Shown here: positions 23,578 through 34,117 of the stretch, piece after piece
Position numbering within the stretch: position 1 is the first letter of the stretch
Layout of the letters: every line of letters starts with the position of its first letter
From: Rutstroemia sp. NJR-2017a BVV2
Lineage: Eukaryota > Ascomycota > Leotiomycetes > Helotiales > Rutstroemiaceae
DNA length: 64,000 nt
Direction: 5' to 3'
NCBI GenBank assembly: GCA_002946415.1
Contig: NJPS01000041.1
Location: 248,001-312,000 of the forward strand
Made by a program: the position numbers and the translations under genes
The notes under the pieces: generated by a model
The model's database searches: none
The model's input: the letters and a program-made list of their open reading frames with translations, nothing else
Told to the model about the DNA's origin: nothing

Positions 23578-24625
23578 CTAGGTAAAGTCATGGTACCTGA
23601 CCATATGATCGACGAACATAGCAGCACAGCGAAAACTGGTCCTGATTGTTCCCCCAGCTCGCTCGGTTCCACCTACACACAACATGCATTGAATAGGTGC
23701 ACCATTTCCGTGCTCATCTAAGTAGGCAAGCTCTCGCTCTGCATCTCTTAGCAAGATCATAAGTCGGCTATGGTAGTTGCTAGTAAGATGTCGGTCAAGA
23801 TCCGTCACCTTGTATAACTTCCTTCGTTTCTCGTCCGGTACCGAATCGTCAAGTTGGCACAAGTGGCACGTGTATGTAACTTCAGCAGTAGTTGTAGTCT
23901 GCTGTTCTATCGGTGGCGCAACCATGGTTTCTTTGCCCTTCGGCCCCTTCTCAAAAAACTCTCGCATTCTTTTGGACCGGTGCTCCAACCCCTCAGCTTC
24001 CTCTTCTGGCTGTGGTTTTTTGTTCTTGAACTCAGTGTTTCCTGGCAAGTCCTTCCATGCTGCTGACTGCCGGCTTGATTCACCCTTTTGTCCTGCCTCA
24101 AGTCGTTGGTCATCGGATCGATTCTTGGTTGTGAGTTTTGTTTGCTGGTCGTGCGAATGCTCATCTTCTTGATTCCAAACACGGTTCAATTCCTCGTTCT
24201 TCAACTCTTCCTTTGCCGCATTCTCTCTGAGCCGTCGGAAGTCCTCCGTATACTGCTTCTTCAACTTTCTTCGTATAGCCTTGTTCCTTTTCACAATGTC
24301 CTCAAACTTAGTATTCAACATGAACTTCTGCTCGGTAGACAATGTGGAGCTGGCGATTTCCTTTCTGGCTGTGAATCGAGAAACACTGCCGATACACAGT
24401 CTATCTTTCAAGCTTTGTAAACTATATCATGCACCGCGGTCAGCTTGCCGCATGGTCTGAAAAAATGCCTAGCTTGACTCACAACTCCGCATATTCCTGT
24501 TCGATAGCTTGATAAGTGAGATCGCTGTCCAGCTTCGCCTCAATCCAATCTTTCATTTCCTGCTCATGAGCTATATCTTGGTTGCTCGACACATATTGTT
24601 CGGATGGGTTGCCGGCATGTGCCAT
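23578..24625 (-). CDS. Uncharacterised protein with two C2H2-like zinc-finger motifs
   Basis: Exons 24625-24483 and 24421-23578 are joined across a 61-nt GT-AG intron and give 328 residues. The start MAHAGNPSEQYVSSNQ gives an in-frame first exon. The N-terminal 200 residues are highly charged and probably helical or coiled ('IVKRNKAIRRKLKKQY', 'RRLRENAAKEELKNEE'). Near the C-terminus two finger-like units occur. The first is 'YTCHLCQLDD...' with histidines in 'LDRHLTSNYH'. The second is 'IQCMLC...' with histidines in 'FVDHMVRYH'. The spacing between the cysteines and histidines is longer than in classical fingers. A nucleic-acid or protein-binding role is likely by family, but no target can be named. 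No signal or membrane segment is present. Confidence 0.8.
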
Positions 24626-26448
24626 GCTGGGTACTTTGCTTGGTTGAGTTTGCTGGATGTTGACAATGATTTTAAAATGTGTAAAGAAGCCACTGATAAA
24701 CCAGAATTGTCACTCTCCCAGGAGTGGCGTTACTTTTGAGTTCAATGAATGTGATTCGGGTAGGAGATAGATTGGGGTATTTCATACTTTTTCTCTCTTG
24801 ACAAATGAAAGAATCTGGGAAACGTTGAAATATGAGGAGAAGATGTAGTAAGAGGTTTGTGGTGCAGTGGTCCTGCCATTGTAAAGGTGAAATGAAGCTA
24901 AGGAAACACGCCAGAGCATTATGGTCAACAACGTCAAAAACTTTCATCTGCAGATATTCTTGCGCTAGAATTAGAATGAGTGTAAAGTAAGTATTACCGA
25001 CCTACAAAGAAATCCTGTAACTGGTAAGTAGTTTATGTAGTTACTGACATTTCCCCTCGAAATGGCCCAACTACAGGTCATTGAAGCTCCTAGACCCCCA
25101 AATGCTCATCAAGGAACAGCGCATGAAAGGGACTAGAAGCTGCAACACTGGCGAGATTGTCAAGATACTTGAGATGTACGACCAAGATGCTACGTCGCAC
25201 GAGGGAAATAGTTCACTGAACAAGCAGTCTCTGTTGTCCATCTCTTCTCCTAGGGCTTCTCCTCCAACCAGGATATGGCGAACCCTTACAATTCTCGGTA
25301 AACTTGCGACCTCACTCGCCATCAAATCGAGATCGGCGACATCAATATCGCCACCAAAATGATGGGAATTCAGACCCTCGGTGTAATTACTAACCTGTTC
25401 TGCAAGTTGAAGATTGTTACCACATAAAAATATTCTTGACGCCTCGCCAGCGAGCGCTCCACAGCGATGAGAGGCAGATCATCCGTACTTACAGCAGCCA
25501 ACAAAGACGCGCTCTTATGAGATATCTTGGCGACCAAGCACCGCGGAAATCAGTGCTGCCAGAAGTGCACTATTTGCACTGCACAAGAGACCATATGAAT
25601 CACGTAGACCATCTACGCAATCTACATAAATCACGTAGGCCGTCTGCAGAGTTCACCTAGATCAGGCTCTATCCATTTGCTGACGTTCAAATCGCACTGC
25701 CAGCATACGGCCGTTCGCACGCGCTACGGCCCGTACATTCCCTAGCTCTTGCATGCACTAATAGTGTAATCCGATGCTCTCCCAAACGGCCGCTGGTTCC
25801 ACTATTCCACTCCGGACAGAACTCCACGGACATCCTCGAAATTCGAAAGTACCGCCCCGCCACGAAGCTTACCATGCGACGCCAAGCGCAGTGGTTCTCT
25901 GGCCTCAAAGGTTGAAACAATGGAGGAGCTGCATTTTTCGCGTCTAGAAACAGGCTCGGCGGCAAAGAGGCCTTGAAGCGATATCTGTTCTAGTATTTCA
26001 GGTAGACAACATTTGAGTAAATGAAGGGGGTCGACGGGTTCTTCGATTTGCGAGGCGAACTGCACTACGAAGCTTTGAGAGCCGGAAGAACTTTCTCATG
26101 GCCGGGGAAGACGAAGACAGCAGAGACAGCGAAGACACAAGAACGAAGCAGTAAAGAATTTTGGCAGCAGAGAAAAGGTAATGACTCGGAGATAGATAGA
26201 TTGACTAGGCAGGGAAATGAAGTTCAATTGAGGAGAAGTGAAAGGAAAAAGCGAAAAAAATAAGCAGTGAAGTGAAATAATAAATTAGGATCACTAGGAT
26301 CACTAGGATCACCAGGATCACCAAAAGATGTGAATATCGTAATGAGTGCTTAGATACTTATTCTCACTTACATTCGCAAAAAAGTCTGTATCGTTGAAGT
26401 GTGGCCTAAGAATGGAAAGTTGCAAAAAGTGGAGAAAAAAAGTAGAGA
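24626..26448. other. Accessory intergenic region with coding-like remnants
   Basis: On the minus strand about 25440-25070 reads as a coding-like stretch ('IFLCGNNLQLAEQ', 'LPRIVRVRHILVGGEAL') resembling the middle of fungal F-box-type or similar proteins. No start, end or splice partners were found. A further open frame at 25802-26065 on the minus strand is unrecognised. Both look like fragments rather than genes. The right part is A-rich and includes a short repeat. Confidence 0.35.
26287..26322 (+). repeat. 9-nt tandem repeat, four copies
   Basis: AGGATCACT occurs twice, then AGGATCACC twice, head to tail. It lies about 130 bp beyond the 3' end of the tRNA gene. Confidence 0.9.
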
Positions 26449-26568
26449 CACTCCGCGTGGGACTCGAACTGTATGGGGTTAGCGTGAATTAATAAGTGGA
26501 GCCATGTATTACATACCCCACAACCTCAAGATTAGAAGTCTTGCGCGCTACCATTGCGCCAGCGGAGC
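26449..26568 (-). tRNA. trnR-UCU: tRNA-Arg(UCU) interrupted in the T arm
   Basis: Read on the minus strand, every tRNA element is present. The acceptor stem is GCTCCGC/GCGGAGT with one G-T pair, followed by TG at positions 8-9. The D stem is GCGC/GCGC around loop AATGGTA. The anticodon stem is CAAGA/TCTTG around loop CTTCTAA, so the anticodon is TCT (Arg). The variable loop is AGGTT, the T stem GTGGG/CCCAC and the T loop TTCGAGT, with discriminator G. All stems pair fully. The anticodon loop is uninterrupted, so the usual 37/38 intron is absent. Instead, 48 nt (26469-26516) lie between the 5' strand of the T stem and the T loop. Removing them gives a normal 72-nt tRNA. The A box (TGGCGCAATGG) is intact. 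The B box keeps TTCGAGTCC, but its first G is replaced by the A that ends the insert. A run of seven T follows within about 12 nt of the 3' end, a good Pol III terminator. Confidence 0.92.
26469..26516 (-). other. 48-nt GT-AG insertion in tRNA-Arg(UCU) with spliceosomal intron signals
   Basis: On the transcribed strand the insert begins GTATGT, contains GCTAAC about 10 nt from its end, and ends ATACAG. These are the standard fungal mRNA 5' site, branch site and 3' site, and 48 nt is a normal mRNA intron length in this window (46-65 nt are common). Eukaryotic nuclear tRNA introns are normally removed by the tRNA endonuclease from position 37/38. An intron between positions 53 and 54 does not fit that pathway. 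The signals are seen; removal by the spliceosome is inferred. Confidence 0.65.
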
Positions 26569-27574
26569 TGGATGACTTTGGATGGGCAAATGTCGCTTAA
26601 TTGATCTTATATATAACGAATGATGTGCCCCACCCGATTTGGCGCCCACGCTTATTTGGCTTCCTCACGCAACGAAACACACCTTAGAAAGCAGGGCATT
26701 AAAAATACCATTACCACAAGTTAGAAAACATTTACAGCTCCGCCACCACAAGTCAGAAGCAAGGGCGAATCGTCGGCTCGCTTAAAATTTCCCCAGTTCA
26801 CTCTTGCTCCAGCCCCTCGATCAGTTGCGAACAAGTGCTTGGCACCTACGCAGTTCTTCACATCATCTGGAGAGACATATCAAATAGTTGCAATTATGAT
26901 TTACATGGTCGTCATTTCTCATCCTATGATGCCATCAAACGCGTGAGTCTTCCTGAATATGATCATGCCGGTGGCCTACGACACTTGGCAGCCGACTAGG
27001 AATTTCGACCTCCGAGGACTGAGAAGGAGAGCACCGATACCTTGGGATTATCTTTCTGTCAGAATGAATTATTATTACGTTCACATACTGTCTTGATTTA
27101 CATCTACAGGTGTGCTAAGACCACATGGCACACTCAATTGTAGGCTTCTCAACTACCGCGAAACTGCAATCTATTATTATATGCGACTACGAAGCAGAAT
27201 ATGGAGTTTCTCGCTCGAATCTGAACTGCCTTCCGCCAAATCGTTCTCGTGCGCCTGTAGTTTTGTGTTTTTTTGGTTCATGTAGGACGAGTGCCACATT
27301 GCCGACGATATTGCTGACACTATGTTCAACGACATACAGATGTTTTTTGGGTAGTATTCAAAGCTATGAGTACCCGTCCTATAACATGGTGTTGGAAGAT
27401 GGAAGAGGTGTTCGTATTTGTCGATCGCTGAGGTGGAAGTATACAGCACCACGCTTCGAGGCCATTCTCAGTAGAATCTTTGTTAGCGATATGGTAGATC
27501 TCGTGGTACTCAAGGAGGGACTATCCCTAGGTTCGGAGTTGCGTCCCATGTACAGCGCACGAGGATATACGACA
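26569..27574. other. Intergenic, possible extra 3' coding of the glycosyltransferase
   Basis: The minus strand at 27379-27606 is open in another frame and could be a spliced C-terminal extension of the glycosyltransferase, using a GTGAGA donor near 27591. No convincing acceptor was found. The plus-strand frame at 27125-27628 is its antisense. The rest shows nothing. Confidence 0.35.
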
Positions 27575-29063
27575 TCACCCAGTAAGATTCCTCTTCTCAC
27601 CATCAAACGCCGGGCACCTATTCGATAGACTTATTGCCCGTGGACTATTAACCCCAGAAAATCTACCATTTTCCGGATATCCGACAGTCATCCATGGGGC
27701 AATATGGCAGACCAAGCTCTCCACTTCCCAAGTCCACGCCAAGCAAGCAGAGCTATGAGCATGACAAAGTCGAAGGCAATCTTCCTTCGTTCTTATATTC
27801 TTCACCGTCATAGTAACTTCATCCAGTCTACCGACATGATCCCAATCAAGCCGAAAAGGGTCGGCAATGAAAGTGTCAAGAGTTGGTGCATTGTATATCT
27901 TCCACAGATCCATCCACAACACCGTCTTCGCATTCTTGAAAATCCTCTTGAAGTCTGATATTTGCGATAGTGTCATCTTGTGAAATGAAATGATAGGTAC
28001 ACAGAATCGATCCTCTTGTATACGTATAGCTCGAGGAGCGTCTCCGTTGAAATGCCGATTGTAATCTTCGTCCAGATATATGCCACTTTCCACCACTGTA
28101 GTCGCTATAAGTTTATTACCCCAACGAGCATCGAGGGATTCCAAGTGAGCTTTTGCAACTACTTGAGGGTTATCGATGAAGATACGATGCATGGCTGCTT
28201 GTGATAAGACTACAGCTGAATCTCCGTGTGCGAACCGCGGTTTGTAATCACCGACTGCGTTTCCAATATAGTGAGGGAGTAATGGATTGAGATGTCCGAG
28301 GATAACTTCAAGAGAGGCATCCAATATGTATGTTTCATCGTCCAACATGACATACCATTTCTTGGATGGCATCAGTGTGTATCCGAGTTCGAGGCCTGAG
28401 ATGTGCTATATGATAGTAAGAGAGGTGTATGACTTATGCAGAACAGCAGTAAATGCGAGCAAGTAACCGACAAAGAAAGATCACGATCACCAAGCCTAGA
28501 GGAAGAATATGCAGATCATAGAACTAAAGTGCACTGGACATATAGCTCACCTTCATTATATCTAACTGCAACTGATGGATCTTACCGATCTCCCGCGCCA
28601 ATCTTAAGTTTCCACCGGAAAGGGCGGCTGTAAGGTTATGGTAATGTTGCAATCTCGCGGCATCTAGTCGTGATGATAGAGATCCATCCTCAATCATGAT
28701 AGCCAGCACATCATAGACAGGTGCTTGCAGATCATCGTAGCTAGGATGCCCTCCTGGTACTGAAGAGTAGTCGCCGATGATGACAATGTTGCCACGACTG
28801 TGTCCTATTCTCAAGATATCTGATTGTGCAAGGAGACGCTCTCGAGTTGAAAAGCCAGTCTTGACGATGATACCAACATTGTCCATTTCAATCGGAAATG
28901 TGGGCGGTTGAGACATCCATCTGTCATTTTTGGTCGTCAGATAGCGTCGGACAAGCAGAAGAAGAGCATTATAGTGAGGCTGAATTGTAATCAGCAGGAT
29001 GCAAGACACAAGGAGTAAAATTAGACATAATCGCAGACGCGGTCGGGGAAGATGCATCAACAT
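27575..29063 (-). CDS. Type II membrane glycosyltransferase (Fringe/GT31-like, DUF604-type) with PAN-like C-terminus
   Basis: Exons 29063-28551 and 28405-27575, with a 145-nt phase-0 intron, give 447 residues. A basic stretch then a long hydrophobic segment (LCLILLLVSCILLITI) near the N-terminus is a signal anchor, placing the catalytic part in the Golgi/ER lumen. 'NVGIIVKTGFSTRERLL' opens the transferase domain. The exon junction joins to 'GLELGYTLMPSKKWYVMLDDETY', where DDE is the DxD-type metal site that binds the nucleotide sugar. 'FAHGDSAVVLSQAA' and 'EDRFCVPIISFHKM' follow as in this fungal group. The C-terminal part has a four-cysteine PAN/Apple-like pattern ('DCLRLCHAHSSACLAW...C'), a probable sugar or protein-binding module. 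The donor sugar is unknown. The extreme C-terminus may be spliced differently. Confidence 0.82.
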
Positions 29064-30354
29064 TTGTGTGGATAGTTCAGGCCAGGCTCTTGATGTGTCG
29101 AGGAAGTCCCAAGCTTGATTTGTCCAGCTTGTGGAACAGTTAGAATGTTCACTTGGCTTTCAGCTCTCATGAAAGCCAGCACCGGGTGTGCCCCCTAGCC
29201 CGGGTATCTCGCATTCCATTATCATTATCCCTTGCGTTCCTCTATGTATTCCTTTCCAGATACTTTCCTTCATTCCTCTATCACCTCAAAATCCCAAGAA
29301 CCTCAACCTTGACCTTGATCTAGTTCAGTCCTGAAGGGGAAAAGCGACGGAGAAGTCATAAGGCCGTCTGAAAGACCAGAACAAAGCCTCCTCAGCGGGA
29401 CATGGCCAAGTCAATTCAGTCACCGCTTCTATTCTACCGCCAACGAAATCATTGTGTGCGTATATCCTAGGAGCAGTAAGGAATCTCCACAAGTTTGCAC
29501 CACCACTTGATGAAGTCGACCACAAATCTAGATGCTATTTTAGAATATGCTTTTGAAAAAGCCCAAAGCGAAAATCCTGCATATTCAGAGGGGCTCAAGA
29601 TCCGATTGGTCGATATAAACCGGTTTAGCGTACGGATGGGGGTGCTCGGGAGACTCGGGCCAGGGATACCCTTCTCCGGCTCATTTGAAATAGCCTAACC
29701 CGATACAATCTCCACAAATATTGACATATGTACGAACGACATCCAACTGCTTCATGATAGGCAAATTCTCCAGCCACTACAAATGAGGGGATGCGTCATA
29801 TCTGCACGCCATCTATTTGAATCTTACCGTTTTATGACGGTCATATTCGTGAGTAGCTGCGGCGTTGAATGTTTCACTGAACCGTGTGTGTTAGTCCACA
29901 ATTCGTTATATAGGTTGATAGTGCCCGGATGTGTCCAAGTCCGACCCAACAGTCTGGTAACGACGACTAGATTGGGTAACTTTAAGCGAGGCTGAACTGC
30001 ACCCAACGTGGTACAGAAGATAGCCTGCTGATCAGCAAACGTGTCGACCGCTAGATCAGCCACGAGGATGCGAAAAAGAAAATATAAGATGGTGTAACTA
30101 ACGGTCATGCCATGCCGCAGCCTCATGGTTCGATGTAGATCTTGCTTCTGAAAATCTGAGATAGCCAAACATGGGGATCCATGAGCAGGAGAAAGCGGTT
30201 CAGCGAACCCCGCACAGCAGCAGCAAAGGGAGACATATAAGTCTCACCTCTGTAGGACAACTGTAAACTCGTCCTACCACATTGCTACTTGTCTCCACTC
30301 ATAAGTCCCCCTCTACGACTTCACTCTCCGCAGACGATCGAGATCATCATCACC
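29064..30354. other. Intergenic with unassigned coding-like pieces on the minus strand
   Basis: Minus-strand pieces near 30100-29825 ('TINLYNELWTNTHGSVKH') and 29525-29325 ('VTELTWPCPAEEALFWSF') look protein-like and have nearby GT donors. I could not build a continuous gene or name a family. They may be a decayed gene. Near 30180-30354 lies the likely promoter of the next gene. Confidence 0.3.
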
Positions 30355-31155
30355 ATGGCCAGTCTCACCAACGTAATCGGCATCATTTGCTCTGTCCAAG
30401 GTATGCCGCACTATATCCTTACCCAAGCCCAAATCTCCGACATCCTTGACACTACCTTCTGCAACCCGGAATTTCTAGATTGGCATCTCCGAAGGCAACA
30501 CTGGATCCGCACCCAAGTGCGCTGCTCTCCTGTCTGGTTTTCTCGCTTGAGAACCCTCACCTCAAAAGTTGGGAACCATCTGTTAACCGCGACATCCAAG
30601 GGCGACCTCCTTGCCTCCTGGACCGACGGAGATCTCGACTTCCCAACTAAGCATTATGATACACCACGCTCTCTCATCAACTCCGCGCTTGAATCGGTAC
30701 GTCATGCGTTCTTGGAATTCGGCGAAATATCAGCAAACCTTGCTTCCTTCAATCAGCAGTTCGATTGTATCCGTAACGTAGTTTTCGATTATCTGAAGCA
30801 AGTACTCGAATACTCCATCATTCTGAGGAGCTGCTGTTTTCCAGCTCTCGCCAACGACGAAGATTCATGGTTTTTCTACGAATGGCAAATCCTGGACCAT
30901 CTGCCGACGCTTTTCGAATTCGATTCAGATGAGATGTATTGGCGGACCATTGAGAAGCAGGGAGATCGCTCTCTGAACGGCGTTATTCCGCCGCCTGATA
31001 AGATGCTGAAGGAACATTTTGCAGCCAAGGCAACATGTCCTACCTTCGTGAAGCAGGAGGGAGTATATGGGAAGCCATTGGTGAAGATCGAGGAGGTGCC
31101 GGAGGACTGGGTTATCGATAGGAAGAAAGTGAAAGGAGAATTGTATAAGGTCTGA
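30355..31155 (+). CDS. Hypothetical protein, 266 residues
   Basis: A single-exon gene from the ATG at 30355 (MASLTNVIGII) to TGA at 31155. The open frame extends upstream to 30289, but without an ATG. The protein is soluble-looking, with no signal peptide, membrane segment or repeated motif. Aromatic residues are plentiful in the middle ('DSWFFYEWQILDHLP', 'DEMYWRTIEKQ') and the C-terminus is Lys/Glu-rich. I do not recognise a family. Coding likelihood rests on length, composition and clean start and stop. Confidence 0.65.
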   Translation: MASLTNVIGIICSVQGMPHYILTQAQISDILDTTFCNPEFLDWHLRRQHWIRTQVRCSPVWFSRLRTLTSKVGNHLLTATSKGDLLASWTDGDLDFPTKHYDTPRSLINSALESVRHAFLEFGEISANLASFNQQFDCIRNVVFDYLKQVLEYSIILRSCCFPALANDEDSWFFYEWQILDHLPTLFEFDSDEMYWRTIEKQGDRSLNGVIPPPDKMLKEHFAAKATCPTFVKQEGVYGKPLVKIEEVPEDWVIDRKKVKGELYKV

Positions 31156-31470
31156 GCAGGAGGATAAAAGCTTCTTATATATTGTTAGACTTGGCACTGG
31201 CGTCGGGTGTTGTGGAACATATCTTACGACTGAAATGGGTAGGCGAGTTGAGGGTCAGCGAGATCTATCAATCACGATATATGACAAACATCATGATAAA
31301 ACTAATATTAATATCAACTAAATTTTCACTTACATCATCTCGTAAAGAAACCATGCTAGAGTGTTACCATAACATCTCGCAATTGTCAACAATAAATCCT
31401 TTGAAAGAGCGACAACCAGACCAACCACGCTACTACCCAAGAACTACTCCACCCTCTACCCCCATCACCT
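31156..31470. other. Convergent 3' spacer
   Basis: Separates two converging genes. AT-rich, probably holding both polyadenylation regions; nothing else is seen. Confidence 0.5.
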
Positions 31471-33249
31471 CTACGCCCCACTCCCTAAACACTTCCTTAC
31501 CATCTCCGCCGCCTCTCCTGCCAACGTCTCATCCTCACGGATGTCATTCAAAAAACCCAACCCACACCCATTCATCAGCGCCGTCGCATCCAACTTCGGT
31601 GGATTCATCGCCACCAGGACCTGAAACTCCTTCGTCATATCGAACAACTTCCCCTTCTCCGCCTGCTGCTTCGCATCCGAGTACTCGAATCCCGGGAGAT
31701 CAGGCATCGCAGCACGATCCGCATCGTTCCAAATACAACAAAAATGATCATTTTCGTATAAGAGACAACCATTTTTGCGACCTGGAAAAGATGCGAGTAA
31801 GGATATGCAATGCTCGTGCTTGGCGTCGAAGTTGTTTTGGCATTTAGTTGGATCGAAATGGTGGTGGCTTTGTGTCCATCGGTATACGAATTTGCAGTCC
31901 TCGAGCTTCTGATTGCAACGACTAGCCGTCCATTTCTTTTCGGCATTGATGGCTCGCAGATTCTGTTTCGCCTTGTTGGCAAAATATAGTTCTGCTATGA
32001 GAGTAGGGTCGTGTACAATGGCAGGATCAGAAGCGGAGAATGCTAATTCGTTGTCATCCGGCCTTTGAACCAACTTCCCCTTCGCGGAACGGGTTTGCTT
32101 CCGTCCAAAGATTCTATCCAGCACTGACGTTCTGTCGAACTCGAGCTCGATCGTCGGGGGTGGAGATATTGACTTTTCCAGAGGGCCAAACTGGGATTGA
32201 TAAGCGTCATAAAATGTGCAGTTGTCATCTTGATCATCATTATCATCATCATCATCAGATAATATTCGACGTCGCTTCTCATGAGCTCGGGATGCTGTAA
32301 CTGGAGAAGCTTTACGTTTGCGATTCTGCAGTCTCTTAGACCTTCTAGAGCCCGCGGATTTAGATCCTTGCATATCCTCCGCTTCAGAAATTGAAGGACC
32401 GGCCGGACTCTCAATAGAGTCGGGGAACTCTACTGCGTCGACCTGGGAAAGTGATGGTGACCAGCATGGAGATATTTCGTCACCACTAGTAGTACTATGC
32501 ATCTGTCGTTCACATAGAGCATTATCGGCTTCAGTCTTTCTCTTCAGAATTCGAGAGAAAAAGCCCTGGCTTTCCGACAAGGTCAACCAATGGTGATCCG
32601 CAGTTTCCACAGCCTTTGGTGGGATCGATACCAGTTTGGTTGTTGTTCGTTTTCCATCAAAGTCTTGACATATCGTCCAGCTCATCCTTTTAACGTTTTT
32701 AGGACCAGCTTGTCTGATCTCCATAGCACCACCACCGAACGTCCAGAATTCGTTTCCAGGACCCCTCATTTTCGGAAACCAGCAAGCGTGAGAAATGGGA
32801 ATAGTCCCAGTCTTGTAATTCTCAAGATTGACGACTTGTACTTCACCCTCACCTTCTTTTGGATTGCCGCTGCTAATAATCCAGAAATGATTTCCACGTT
32901 TATACTGGAAGTCATTTTCACTATCGCAAATGGCAGTCCCATGAGCGTTAACACGCCTAGGCACCGTGCTGACAAAGGCCTTCTCGTAAGCAATGCTGCT
33001 ATCTTTTTCGAAATCCCTTTTGGGCAGATAGCAAACGATATTCTCTTCTTTGCCATTGAAACATCTTACAGGAACAGAAACAGTAGACGCATTGGTGATA
33101 TCGAGCATTGGCGATTGCACGACTTGTCGAACACCGTTCCGGGCCAACTTCGACGGGTTTGAAACGAGCACATAGAAACGCACTTTGACTTTACAATCCA
33201 AACCCGAAGCCAGATCCAGAGCCAAATCCGGATCCGAATCTGAATCCAT
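31471..33249 (-). CDS. Uncharacterised 592-residue protein with acidic and nuclear-signal-like segments
   Basis: A single-exon gene from the ATG at 33249. The first residues are an Asp/Ser/Leu-rich repeat (DSDSDPDLALDLASGLD) made of similar hexanucleotides. The N-terminal half has a beta-rich look with aromatic and glycine positions ('GNHFWIISSGNPKEG', 'GNEFWTFGGGAMEIRQ'), suggesting a globular domain. The middle carries basic stretches (RRSKRLQNRKRKAS, HEKRRRIL) followed by an Asp run, typical of a nuclear protein. The C-terminal quarter has paired cysteines and histidines ('QSHHHFDPTKCQNNF', 'HCISLLASFPG', 'FCCIWND') that could bind metal or form disulfides. I recognise no named family. The segments are seen; nuclear location is inferred. 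Confidence 0.75.
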   Translation of the reverse strand: MDSDSDPDLALDLASGLDCKVKVRFYVLVSNPSKLARNGVRQVVQSPMLDITNASTVSVPVRCFNGKEENIVCYLPKRDFEKDSSIAYEKAFVSTVPRRVNAHGTAICDSENDFQYKRGNHFWIISSGNPKEGEGEVQVVNLENYKTGTIPISHACWFPKMRGPGNEFWTFGGGAMEIRQAGPKNVKRMSWTICQDFDGKRTTTKLVSIPPKAVETADHHWLTLSESQGFFSRILKRKTEADNALCERQMHSTTSGDEISPCWSPSLSQVDAVEFPDSIESPAGPSISEAEDMQGSKSAGSRRSKRLQNRKRKASPVTASRAHEKRRRILSDDDDDNDDQDDNCTFYDAYQSQFGPLEKSISPPPTIELEFDRTSVLDRIFGRKQTRSAKGKLVQRPDDNELAFSASDPAIVHDPTLIAELYFANKAKQNLRAINAEKKWTASRCNQKLEDCKFVYRWTQSHHHFDPTKCQNNFDAKHEHCISLLASFPGRKNGCLLYENDHFCCIWNDADRAAMPDLPGFEYSDAKQQAEKGKLFDMTKEFQVLVAMNPPKLDATALMNGCGLGFLNDIREDETLAGEAAEMVRKCLGSGA

Positions 33250-33889
33250 AAGAATAAAAAGGAGCTAACGAAGTTATCGAAGGGCACATAGAACAACAGT
33301 GAAATGATGGTAGCCTTACTTTCATAGTTGAAATTTCATAATTGAAATTTAAGTCCAGATCTTGATCTTCATCTCTCTCTCCGTCCCACTGCCGGCCCTT
33401 GCAGGATGGCTGAGAGGCTGGAGATATGTTTGCTTCACGACCAATAATACTAGCAGCTCGGGTGAGGGGTAATTACACCGCCAGAGGCGCCATAAAAGAA
33501 ATTTTGAAGGAAATGCACGCCGATTGAGCTCTGGAAAAAGCAAGTTCTTCCAAATTGTATATCCGGGGTATAGATCCGTGATGTCACAGAGAAGTTCAGC
33601 CTCAGTTGCACAAATCTGCAGCGGGAAGAAGCCATGTGCGCAAGATTTAGGCACGAGGCACTCGCTGTTTCTCCCTTGATCTGGAACCTCCCATATGTCT
33701 ACTGATACTCCGATAGGTATATGGGAGGTGTAGATATATGGGATATCCCAAATGCCTACACCCCTTCCCATATGCCTAGATGGGGTCCCATAGGCATATG
33801 GGAGGCTTCCGATAGGCCTATAGGAAGGCCGGTTTCCTAACCTCCTAAGCACGTACCACATCATTGTTTCCTAATTAGGCAATAGTGAG

Positions 33890-34117
33890 GAAAGCCATAC
33901 CGGCGTCACCCAACCTCATTAGCCTCGCTGTCTCTTACCAATTATCTCTTATTTCATCGATTATATAAAAAGAAAGGAATTGTCGAGATAGTGCCAGAGA
34001 AGTTAGGTAGCAACAGTAAGGTTGGGTGGCGCCAGTGAGGTTAGCGCCGACAAGGTTGGGTGGCGTCAACGAGGTTGGGTGGCGCCGACGAGGTTAGGTG
34101 GCGCCGGCATGGCTTTC
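33890..34117. repeat. Inverted repeat, 28-bp arms 172 bp apart
   Basis: The left arm begins GAAAGCCATACCGGCG; its reverse complement matches the right arm at 34090-34117 with three differences. All three differences are transitions. The right arm is also the last unit of the 19-nt tandem repeat, so the left arm may be an inverted copy of that unit plus its flank. Confidence 0.85.
34018..34108 (+). repeat. 19-nt minisatellite, five units
   Basis: Units of the form GAGGTTGGGTGGCGCCGAC start at 34018, 34037 (4-nt deletion), 34052, 34071 and 34090, with a more diverged unit to the left. GGCGCC lies in most units. Confidence 0.9.

Noticed and set aside
26449..26568. Ordinary 37/38 intron or tRNA-derived repeat
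   Set aside because: The anticodon loop is complete and uninterrupted, and all stems pair without mismatches, unlike decayed tRNA repeats.
27379..27606. C-terminal exon of the glycosyltransferase
   Set aside because: A GTGAGA donor exists but no good acceptor or family match supports the extension; kept only as a note.
27125..27628. 167-codon plus-strand open frame
   Set aside because: It is the antisense of the glycosyltransferase 3' region and has no family content.
29325..30168. Multi-exon minus-strand gene
   Set aside because: Pieces look coding, but no continuous, in-frame exon chain or named family could be built.
33349..33864. 171-codon minus-strand open frame
   Set aside because: It translates the CATATG repeat block; tyrosine/isoleucine patterns come from the repeats.
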